Of a stretch of DNA of 64,000 nucleotides, positions 54,855 to 64,000 are shown piece by piece; positions within the stretch are counted from its first letter, which is position 1; every line of letters begins with the position of its first letter. The stretch is from Ursus arctos (taxonomy: Eukaryota; Chordata; Mammalia; Carnivora; Ursidae): positions 89,775,256-89,839,255 of the forward strand of contig NW_026623056.1 in NCBI RefSeq assembly GCF_023065955.2, given 5' to 3'. Below the pieces are notes generated by a model. It saw only the letters and a program-made list of their open reading frames with translations, made no database searches and was not told the origin of the DNA. A program made the position numbers and the translations under genes.

Positions 54855-55910
54855 GAGCTCCCGGGGTCGATATGCGATGGATATGTGCCTTTCCCTCTCT
54901 CAGAATGTGTTCCTGCTTGAGAGGGTAAGGAGGATGAGCAGACTTCCTGAAAAAGTAATGCACAGTTTTGTGTCAGATTGTCTTTGCGTGACATAAAAGT
55001 CCATGGCATGTGACACGAGAAAAGGTCATGATGACAAGCTGATCACTGCAATTCTGGATTCTGTAGTATGACTGGAGAATGACTTTACATTCTCACTGCA
55101 TGAAATGCCTGCAACAACAAAATGTATGTGTTCCTTTGCATTTTCACAAACATTTCAGAAAGCTTCATCTGCCCCCAACCTTCTTCCAGCCATTCTTGGG
55201 GACCATCGCCCATCTCTTGATGAATACACTTGGACAAGAAATGTACCATCCATCTGAGCACTGGTTAGTACAATGTCATTATTGTTAATGATGAAGGATA
55301 AATAAAAGTAGAACGTTGAAAGTGCCACAACTCTTCCCTTAAGAACGGATAACATTCAATTAAGAAACATTTATACAGCAGTTAAAATACTTGAAGCACT
55401 GAGGTGTATAAAGAGCAAACAGACTTTGCCCTCCTGTAAAATTATCTTAACTGGAAAGATCAGGGGACAACTGATCCCTCACTAATAAGATTGAAAAAGA
55501 AGGAAAAGCTTTGGTCCCTGGGTTAGCAAAGGCACTCATCATGTCTAAGTGCAGAAAGGGGGAGTCCTTGGCTGGGACTTTTCATGTTGCACAAAAGCCC
55601 TTCCACTTGCCAATGGGGCCCCAGTGTGGGAACAAGGTCCATAAGTGCCCTCGGATCCCTGCCCAGTGGGGATGAAGAGGATTGCATACTAATGAGTGGA
55701 ATCATATACTGAAATGGAAAGATATCGATGAGCCAATTAGACAGTCTGTCACCGTGGCAAAGCCTGCTCATGATAAATAAGGGCAATTTTCTATTTTCTC
55801 TAATCTATTTCAAATGTCAAAGCTCTCACCAAGTTCTGAGAGCTGTTTCTTGTGTCTGCGCTCAGTTCCCGGCTACGAGGGGAGGTGTGTTGAGGTGAGT
55901 GGGGCTGTCG
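54855..55910. other. Mostly unannotated DNA
   Basis: Only a faint old-repeat patch is seen at 55370-55475 ('acttgaagcactgaggtg', 'agcaaacagactttgccctc'). It follows an L2/MER-type order (gcactgggatacagcagtgaacaaa … ccctgccctcatggagc). Confidence 0.35.
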
Positions 55911-55911
55911 G

Positions 55912-56072
55912 GAGCTCACTCTGCGTGTATTAGCTGTGTGACATTGGCCATGGCATGTGCGTTCCCAGAGTTTCTTCTGTCCACCTAGAAAATGAGGATG
56001 ACTACGCCCACTGTGAAGGATTGTTGGAAAGAGGAAAGCAAACTATAGATGTGGAAGTTTTCTGGCAGGACT
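55912..56072 (+). mobile_element. MIR SINE
   Basis: 'tattagctgtgtgacattgg', 'gagtttcttctgtccacct', 'gaaaatgaggatgactacg' and 'ggattgttggaaagaggaaa' follow the MIR order (tagctgtgtgaccttgg … cagtttcctcatctg … aaaatggggataata … gggttgttgtgagga). Confidence 0.75.
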
Positions 56073-57420
56073 ACTCTGAAGGAAAACACCCAGTTTTCAA
56101 TTATCCAAATGTCCTCCCTTTAAAAACGTAGGAATAAAACAGAAAGAGCAGTACAACAACTTTAAAGACACTACAGAGAACAGAGGCACTCCACCAGAAA
56201 GAGGAGGAAGGATGGCATGCACATACTTCTCACAAGGAGAAGAGTTTCCAAATGGAAGAAATTCACCAAAAAACACTTTCCACATATAATTTGTCTTCAA
56301 CAAACCCAAAGAGATTTCCATGAACTCAAATGACCTTCCAAAAGCAGGGGGAGAGAGATGAAAATGTGGGAAGTGACCAAAAAAAGTAGCAACTCAGGCA
56401 GAGCTAACGAAGCATCCTTCTCGAAGTGTGGGCATTAGACTACAGGAATAACGAACGGCTTAATTAATCACTCGCTTCAGTAAGACGATGGCGGGCTGCT
56501 AATGGGAGCTTCCCCAGAGCCTGTCTGGCACGGTGGGACAGGAAGAGAGCTAGGGCTGGGTACCTTCTACCCCCATCTCTACAGGACACTCAGCATTGGG
56601 AGCAGCCCAGGACATGCTGACTTGTGTTGGCTGGAGAGAAGTGAAGACAAAATAGCTCACCCGTGAATATAAGCCGATGTCAGAAGTTGCTTCATTATAA
56701 AGTGGGAATAATTCTTGCTAATCTGGTTACGGTTTCCCTTCTGAATAAACCTTTTTACAAGTACCTGATCGAGGAAGGTCTCACTGGAAAACAAATGAAA
56801 CATCAACACTTCACCAGAAAAGGTAGTTACCGAGCCCAAGAATCGTTTCAACAAAATATACAACAATGAATGAAAATAATCAAAGGGAGCACTTGGCTTT
56901 GAGCGGAGGTAAAAGGCTCAGGGAAGACAAGGGGATGGGATATAAGCTACTTAAAGGCAAAGGGGGAAAAAGGAAGAGATTTTTTTTTTTAATCACAACC
57001 TGACTGTCATGTCCTGATCGGCACAAGGAAAGTAGACACTGTCCATGACATATAGGACTAGATTAGGAAAATAGCCTAAGTAAATAAGTAGATAGATCGA
57101 TCGATAATTAAAAAGGATTCAAGACAGACCAGGAAGAAGAGAAGAAAATCCAAAATCCACTTAAATGGTAAGAGAATTGCCTGCGTAAGAGAAGCATATA
57201 AATGAACTAAAAAGTATTAAAAATGTTATTTAGGAAGTAATGCAGAAATATCAGGAAAAGAAGACTTGAACATATAGATTAAAATGGTTCTATTGTCCTA
57301 AAAATATTTGATATAGAAAAGTCAATAAGAACCTTATCTCTATTAAGATTTTACAGGACTTTTGAAGATGAACACTTTTATTGGTAATTGGGTGAAAAAA
57401 AGTAAAACAGAAAGTCACTT
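56073..57420. other. Unannotated AT-rich DNA
   Basis: No repeat is recognised with confidence. The later part may belong to the old LINE that follows. Confidence 0.3.
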
Positions 57421-57479
57421 AAAAAAAAAGAAGAAAGTAAATCATAATTACACGCATCTTTTTCACAATGACATCCACA

Positions 57480-57915
57480 TTTAAAGATAGTGGGACAATG
57501 TAAAATATTCATGGAAATAAAATGATATACCCAAGCAAAAATAGCATTCAATTATAAGACTTCAGAGCACATTTTCAGATGGAAACACAGTCAGAAATTA
57601 CAGTTGCTGTGAAATCGTTCTGACAATTAGAAAAAAAATAGCTAATGGAAAAACTGAATGAAGACTATTAATATTGAACTCTAGTTAATGATGTGTTGGC
57701 TGAACTGTTCGAGAGTCTACTGATACCTGCAAATTATTCTGAAATGCATCAAGAAATAAGATGGGTCGATGTTGGAGGAATTGCTAAATGGATAGTCAGA
57801 TGACAGAGCATATAGAGTAAATACCAATTGTAGAATCTAGATAATGGTTAATAAGTGTTCACTATACAACTGCTTTAATTTGTCTATATGTTTAAAAATG
57901 CTCATAGTAAAATGA
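57480..57915 (+). mobile_element. Ancient LINE 3' end (L1M/HAL1-like)
   Basis: The end 'ccaattgtagaatctagata', 'taataagtgttcactatac' and 'tgtttaaaaatgctcatag' followed by 'aaaatgatgg' matches a family end of the type '…gttgaatctaggtg…gggtgttcattgtac…tttgaaaattttcataataaaa'. Upstream, 'gcatcaagaaataagatggg' also fits. Confidence 0.55.
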
Positions 57916-58559
57916 TGGAAAAATGAGTCAAGAAATCACGGGAAAAGCATTACTGACTCTGCATTAGTTCGGTTAACCATAGGATTAGGAGTAAAACTGG
58001 GAATTATAGAACAGAAATCAATGTTTTACATCATGGCAAATTGAAATTACTATAACAAAAACTCACAGGAGAGGGGAGATAGGATGTAGAGTAATGTTTA
58101 TAATCAAATACAGATTCTTTAATGGTGACATATCAATTAATCAATATATAAATGTAAACACTAGAAGAACCAAGATAAATTTAATCAAGTAAACTTGAGG
58201 GCTGGAGTTCTTAAGATACTTCATATTTTCTTCACAAGTCATTGTGGAGGGCTGATGCTGTCTTTAGACAAAGATCAAGTATATCCCATAAACGTGTGAC
58301 TGTACAGGTACCCATTGTAGGAACTAAAAACAGTCCACCGAGAGTCCATAACTAAAAAGAACTGAACACCAAAAACAAACAAATGAACAAAAGGGGAGGG
58401 AAACAAAAGAAACCATATAAAGAAAAAGCATATCATGAAATACGACAGAACACAATGTAGATTTGTTCATCTTACTCCCATATTGGATCACGAATTTAAT
58501 TATGTACCATTTTGGTGAATTTTGAAGTGGTTAAAAGGACTGAATATTAAAAATGTAGA
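57916..58559. other. Possible L1M 5'/ORF1-side sequence
   Basis: A-rich DNA directly upstream of recognisable L1 ORF2 on the same strand. It may be the decayed 5' part of that element, but no block is clear enough to place. Confidence 0.3.
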
Positions 58560-58974
58560 AAGGCGTATCAGGCAAATGCAAACAAAGGGAAGGCCCGGGT
58601 CATGTTCTCAAATAACAGACAAATATAAAATTAGGGTAGCAACCATTAGTGTTACAAAGCATGGCCCTTTATGACGGCAAGGATATAATCGGCAACAAAC
58701 ATACAGATGTAGGAATATCCATACATAATGCAAATATCACATCAAAATTCATAAAGCAAAGTCTACAAGAAAAAGAAAAAAATAGGAAGAAATATGTTAG
58801 TAGATTTTAATTTACCTCTCTCAGCCCATGACTGATCAAATATACATAAAAAGATAATGAAGATTCACACAACACAGTGAATAAGTTAGATCTATATGCA
58901 ATTTACTGAATTCTATAACTTGTAGACAGATAATCTGTCCTCCCCTCCACTGTCTAAAGAAAACCATCGCCTAT

Positions 58975-59183
58975 TATTTTATTTTATTTTATTTATTTTA
59001 TTTTATTTTATTTTAATTTTATTTAAGAAAGAGAAAGCATGCACACACAAGCAGGGGGGAGGGTCAGAGGGAGAGGGGGGAGAGTTCAGCAGGGAGCCTG
59101 ATGTGAGACTTGATCCCAGGACCCTGAGATCATCACCTGGGCCGAAGGCAGACACTTCACCGGCTGAGCCTTCCAGGCACACC
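58975..59183 (-). mobile_element. SINEC, minus strand, with (TTTTA)n tail
   Basis: The plus strand starts with TTTTA/TTTA units (58975-59028), passes 'agcagggagcctgatgtgag' and 'cttgatcccaggaccctgag', and ends with the reversed head 'ggctgagccttccaggcac'. Duplication AACCATCGCCTAT/AACCGTCACCCAT at 58962-58974 and 59184-59196. Confidence 0.93.
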
Positions 59184-59377
59184 AACCGTCACCCATCTTG
59201 AAGACACATTAGACCACCGAGATATTCATTAAATTTCTGCAAGTAGTAATGGTATAGAAGAGAGCAGTCTCTGAACTCCGTACGGAACTGCAACTAAACA
59301 GGATTTCCCACATGGAATTTGCCCCTAAGTCAGCACAGCAACCAAAACAGGCATTGGACAACATCTAAAACACAGTG

Positions 59378-59500
59378 GCACTTGGGACGAGCACTGGGCG
59401 TTGTATGTAGGTGATGAGTCACTGAACTCTACTCCTGAAACCAGTATTATCCTATTTGTTAACTAGAATTTAAATAAAAACTTGAAATAAAAAAAAAAGA
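59378..59500 (+). mobile_element. L1 3' end (about 120 bp)
   Basis: 'gacgagcactgggcgttgta', 'gtgatgagtcactgaactct', 'actcctgaaaccagtattat' and 'gaatttaaataaaaacttg' plus A-tail. The flanks are A-rich and the duplication is unclear. Confidence 0.88.
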
Positions 59501-60505
59501 GTTAAAAAAAACAAGGGCAATGAGTATAGTTCATATTGGAACCTATGTAATATACCAAAAGCAACACTTGGAAGAAATTTTAAAGCCTTACACGCTTATA
59601 TAAATAACAAGAATGAAAATAAATGAATTAAGTATCCAACAAAAAAAATTAGAAAAAAAGATGAATAAAATATATACAAGTAAAGCAAAAAGAGGAAATG
59701 AGTTAAAAATAAATGCAAGAATCTATGTATTCAAAGCAGACTGATGTTAGAACGCTTACACAGATCTAAAGTTTTAAAATAATTAATAAAAAAGATGATT
59801 CAGCTCATCTGGAAAAGAAGGACAAAACACACAAAACTGACAATGGCAATGGGGACTGAGCTACAGAGAGTGACAAGTCTGAATGTGTACAACGTGATGA
59901 CAGGAGGACACAGAACAATGTCTACTAAAATGGAGAAAGGGCTTAGCAATGCTCGCACACGATATAATTGCACAACTGAAAAATCCATGAGGATCAATTG
60001 AAAACCATTACAAACGGTAAAGACAACTCCGTGAAGTGACTGAGTAAAAAAAAAGAGGTGACAGTAGCCTGTCTCGGTACGTACAGCTACTCCTTTGGAG
60101 CCAAGATTCTATTCACAACGAGGACAAGAAGAACAAAGGTAACGAATGTGTATGAACCCACAAACAACACGCTGAATTGCTTCTCAGATATTCAAAAGGA
60201 CATTTGGATAAGTGGAATGGCAGACCCTATTTAAGTTGAGAACACGGTATCCCGAGAAGGGCAATTCTTGAATTAATCTATACATTTCAGACCACACTCA
60301 CAAAATACCAAACACATTTTTTCCAGATACATAGATAATCTAATTTTAAAGCAATCATGCAAAAACAGCCAGGGAAAAAATCTTTAAAAAATGAGTAAAT
60401 AAGGCAGAAATAGATCTACCAGATATTCAAATGCATTTCAAGGCTGCACCAGGGTGCATGAGTAGACAGAAGCAAGGAACAAAAAGGGGAGACCAGAAAA
60501 AAAAA

Positions 60506-60506
60506 A

Positions 60507-60541
<35 letters not shown>
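60506..60541. repeat. (AT)n microsatellite
   Basis: Alternating AT with one GT, about 35 bp, inside the ancient L1. It can form a cruciform. Confidence 0.9.
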
Positions 60542-61944
60542 CACATTTTGTAGCCTGTGATAAAAATGGTGTCATCTATCATTAGAAAGAAAACAATTAT
60601 TCAGTAAATGGGATTGAGGCCCATTTTTTTCCAGAAAAAAATTGAAACCATATCCCTACCTTAACTCATTGAATCAAAACAAGTTTCAGAGATTTAAACA
60701 ATACAAAATAATGTAATTATTAGAGGAAAAATAAGAAATTTTTGTCTTATATAATCTAACATAGGAATAACCTCTAAGAATGGTACAAAACTGTAATGTG
60801 ATACACAACATATAAATTCAACCACTTAAAAATCAAATACTCCTGTAAGGCAAAATGGAAAGCAAACAAAGAGAAAAAATTTTATAATTCATTTCATGGA
60901 AAAAAGATAGTTCCTGAACTGTGATGAAATCCTATCAATTAATCATTGGGGGAAAAAATCCAACACTCAAAAGAAATGTGGTTGAGGGACATAAATTGAT
61001 GGTTAGTTGAAAAAAAAATATGATTGCAAAGGAATATATGAAAAGAGGCTTGTTTCACTCACAGTGAATGATGTTAATGCAATGTAGGTACTGTTTTCAC
61101 CTGTCACAGGGAAATAAAGATCCTGCAGGACATGGGCCAGCCGGGACCCTATGGGCACAAGCGCACTGTGCCGATGCGAATGCAAACGGGTACGAGATCT
61201 CGAGAGCCACGTGTGGCAATACCTATATCAAATTTTAAAATGCACATTATTACCTTTGATTCAGAGGGTTCACCTCCAGGAATCAATATAACAGATATAT
61301 GGACCTTGTACCAACTGGTTCATTTATAAGAATATTAACTACAGCCCTGTTTCTAATTGCAAAGAACTAAACAACACTCGATGTTCATCCATAAAGGACT
61401 GGCTGAGTAAACTGAAGTACAGTCATAAAATAGAAACTATAGGGCTGTTTAAAGAGTGAGGGAGGTGACATTAATTGAATTATTATTCAGAAAAGTGCAT
61501 TCCAGTCTACCACTTGTGCAAATAAATGAGATAGCCGCATATGTCTGTAAATGCATACATCTCTGAAAGGATCCCCCAAGAGCTGGTAATAGTGTTTGCG
61601 TATGAAGTGGGGAACAGGGTGACTGTAGGAAAGATGTACAACTCACAATGATGACTATTAAAAATGTAAGCACAGCTAAGGTTTTCTAACATTCCTTTGC
61701 CAGCATCACGTATCTATCTCCATCTATCCATCTGCCACCTATGTAATTAAATGGCCACATATTTAATAGTGTCTCAATATTGTAAGGTAAGCACTGTAAT
61801 TCTTTGACTTCCGGAAATTCAGAGAAGTTCAATATCCTGCCCCAGGTCACCCCCTCCCCCAAGCTCTGAAGCCATAGAGCTGGTTTCACACTAAAGCATC
61901 CGCCTCTGGAGTCAGGCATCTAGAACGCAGGGGAGGCAACAGAA

Positions 61945-62372
61945 TAGAACAGTGGTCCCCAAAGGTGTTCACACCCCAACCCCTAGAACCTGCAAATCAG
62001 TCAGGTGATCTTAAAGGAGGAAGGTTATTCTGAATATTCCCAGTTTACCCAGTGTAGTCACGAGTAGACGTGAGAGGAAAAGTCCATGTCAGAATGACGT
62101 GATGTTCGGAAGACTTTCCCCGCACTGCTAGGTCTGCACCCAGAGGGGGCTGTGAACCAAGGAATGCAGCGGCCTATAGAAGCTGCAAAAGGCAAGGAAA
62201 CCGATTCTGCTCCGGAGCCTCCGGAAGGAAACACAGCCCTGCCAGCTCCTTGATTCTGGCCCGCTGAGACTCGTTTAGCTCACGTCCACAACTGTAAAAT
62301 AATAACTGTGTTGTCTTAAGCTCCTGAGATTTACGCTTCTTTGTTAAAGCTACAGGAAGTTGATACAGTGGA
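61945..62372 (+). mobile_element. MLT1-type solo LTR, plus strand
   Basis: 'gtggtccccaaaggtgttc', 'cccctagaacctgcaaatc', 'gcctccggaaggaaacacag', 'ccctgccagctccttgattc', 'aactgtaaaataataactgt' and the end 'tttgttaaagctacaggaag' follow the MLT1 order. Confidence 0.85.
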
Positions 62373-62547
62373 GAAGAACAGAAGAATGACTGCAGGAAGA
62401 TAAGAAGGCGGTGGGGACAGATGGGATTCAAACCCACTTCTCTCCTCTCGGAAGTCCCTTCCTGCGAGTTTCTATGAGATCTCAGGCAGGACGTATGTGA
62501 GTTTCCATCCAGACCGCATGCGACCAGACACATGGGCTCCTATCAGT

Positions 62548-62740
62548 GGGACACAGTGGTTGGTTCTCGTGGTGTGGTCCCCAGACCAGCAGCGGCAGGT
62601 CACCCAGAAAGGGTTACAAGAGCACATTCTTGGACCCCTCATCAGATGTCTGCAATCAGACACTCTAGAAGCATAAGCCAATAATCTGGTGGAACAAGCC
62701 CTCGGCGCCATTTGGATGTGATGAATGTTGGAGAGACAGT
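62548..62740 (+). mobile_element. MER5A-like hAT MITE
   Basis: 'cagtggttggttctcgtgg', 'gtggtccccagaccagcagc' and 'aacaagccctcggcgcc' follow the MER5A order (cagtggttctcaaagtgtggtccctggaccagcagc … aacaagccctccagg). The far terminal repeat is degraded. Confidence 0.65.
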
Positions 62741-62764
62741 GGCTTAAGGCAGCTGTTGGTTTAG

Positions 62765-62900
62765 GCTGAGCCCTGGCTCCCAAACTTCATAGGACATTGG
62801 AATCAATTCAGGCTTTGGACAAATTCTCAACGCCCCGGGTGTACCTCAGACCAATCGATTAGGATGATTCAACGTGGAAGGTAGGTATCAGCAAAATACT
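62765..62900 (+). mobile_element. MER5/MER20-like hAT MITE fragment
   Basis: 'ggctcccaaacttcatagg', 'acattggaatcaattcagg' and 'ctcagaccaatcgattagg' resemble 'tctcaaactttagcgtgcatcagaatcacctgg … cagagtttctgattcagtagg'. Old and incomplete. Confidence 0.45.
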
Positions 62901-64000
62901 CTGTTCAAATTGGCATAGATTAATATCAGAAACTGTCCAACTAAAATAATGAGTTGAGTTCACTCATTCCCCTTCTAGAGAATAAAATTATGTTTTCTCT
63001 TCAAAGGACATCACAGCTACCTCTTGAGATAGTTTAAGCAACAATGACCCCTTGCTGTACCAACTTGTTGGATTATAAACACATTTGGTGAAAAATATTT
63101 TCTACAAGCTTGTCAGATTCTAAGGTCTGTTTGTTTTTGAAAGCATAAAAATAAAAGAGAAGCATATCCTTGCTGTTTTGGGTGACAGAATGATGCCTAC
63201 AAGGTTCTCAAAAAGACTGTGAAATATGCAGATGTGGTCACAAGGAGTGCAGTGCAAATGGAGCTGTTGCTCGGAAAGAAATGCCAGCCTCCCACAGACA
63301 TACGCACGATCCCATCTGTGATTCTGAATTCATGGCTCCTGAACAGCTAGAGAGCTCCCAGAGATCAGCAGTGATCTGTGCGGTCGCCCTTTCAGAAATA
63401 AGGCAACACAGAGCCTAGATACATCTACCCTCCTGGAACTGGAGACAAATGACATTCACCCCTGCTGAGATCCATCTCACGCACAGATACTGCCTTCCAC
63501 ACCCTGAGACTCTGATTTCAACAGAAAGTCTCCAATGCCTTCAGCTGCTCTCACGTGGCTGTTGATTATTAAGCCACATGGTCCAGGGGTTGGAGGGTCA
63601 GAAAGGATCACGGAGCCCAGGACAATCCCTGGAAGCCTGAATCCCCTCACGGCAGCTCTGACAAGTAGGTGTCCCTCCTCCGCTTGAATACTCACAGTGA
63701 TGGGGAGCTCACTACTTCAGAAGGAAGCCCATTTTCATTTTTTGTGTTTATTTTATTTATTTATTATTTTCCATTTTATTATTAGTATTATTTTTTGGTT
63801 TACAATTCCCTTTATTATCTTAAGAGTTGAGATGAAGTCATTTCCTGAGAGATACAAATTATTACAAAATTGAACAAAAGAGAGAGAGTTACAGAGTGTA
63901 TATTTGGGGATGGAGTTGTGTGCATTAAATAATTCATATTAATAGAAAGCTGAAGATATACAAGATTTCCTGCCTATAAATAAAATTAGTCCAATTATTA
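62901..64000. other. Unannotated DNA to the window end
   Basis: Mostly unrecognised. 'cttgaatactcacagtgatg' followed by 'gggagctcactacttcag' and 'aagcccattttcatt' (63686-63740) recalls an ancient L3/MIR3-class repeat (cttgaacacctccagtgacggggagctcactacc…gcccattccatt). The last 250 bp are AT-rich. Confidence 0.35.

Larger units (their letters stand above)
58560..61685 (+). mobile_element. Second ancient L1 (L1M type), decayed
   Basis: Blocks in ORF2 order: endonuclease side ('ttcataaagcaaagtctac', 'ttttaatttacctctctcag', 58750-58830), then 'ttttaaagccttacacgctt' (59580), a C-terminal part (60330-60480, 60600-60740) and the 3' UTR. The 3' UTR has 'gttcatccataaaggactgg', 'ctaccacttgtgcaaataaa' and 'ctggtaatagtgtttgcg' (61385-61600). 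No ORF survives. A SINEC and a young L1 tail interrupt it. It is comparable in age to the element at 17.7-22.7 kb. Confidence 0.7.

Overview
The window looks like nuclear DNA of a caniform carnivore, most likely an arctoid and probably a bear. The evidence is the repeat content. There are 13 copies of the carnivore tRNA-Lys-derived SINE (SINEC/CAN-SINE). Three of them (20355, 48803, 54640) carry the GCTCCTCCGCTATGAGCC-type body that I know from bear and other arctoid genomes. There are also many carnivore-type L1 3' ends. The sequence is AT-rich, CpG-poor and full of microsatellites. No prokaryotic or organellar gene organisation is present.

I found no intact host protein-coding gene, tRNA, rRNA, snRNA or convincing exon. 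The longest open frames (199 aa at 31193-31792, 183 aa on the opposite strand there, 174 aa at 44790-45314) match nothing I recognise and lie in locally GC-rich DNA where stops are scarce. The window is best read as a gene desert or the inside of a large intron, and the annotation is therefore mostly an annotation of mobile DNA.

Layout. 1-9.6 kb: weakly annotated DNA with an MLT1 LTR, an L1 tail, old LINE and MIR/L2 pieces and one SINEC. 9.65-11.06 kb: fossil of a hAT-family DNA transposon with recognisable transposase C-terminus on the minus strand. 13-17.6 kb: two MaLR LTRs and a class-I ERV-type LTR. 17.7-22.7 kb: one long ancient L1 (ORF1 through the ORF2 C-terminus) broken by four SINECs, an L1 tail, a 42-bp L1 tail and an unexplained ~520-bp insert. 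23-29 kb: few repeats. 29.3-36.4 kb: MLT1, an alternating TA/CA tract, a GC-rich repeat-poor block, an L1 complex ending in a 128-bp GAAA tract, and MIR/L2/SINEC nests. 37.3-44 kb: an L1 tail with an apparent 3' transduction, an LTR plus L1, L1 fragments including a 5'-inverted copy, and a SINEC. 44-47 kb: repeat-poor and moderately GC-rich. 47-54.9 kb: MLT1, L1 with readable ORF2 C-terminus, three SINECs, and a 1.77-kb 5'-inverted L1 that contains a perfect 31-bp fold-back. 57-61.7 kb: a second ancient L1 with nested SINEC and L1. 61.9-64 kb: MLT1 and two adjacent MER5-like hAT MITEs.

The main interest is mechanistic: several insertions preserve target-site duplications, 5' inversion, probable 3' transduction and re-use of one target site. 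I did not find an undescribed gene system. TE family names come from remembered consensus sequences, without database searches, so subfamily labels are approximate.
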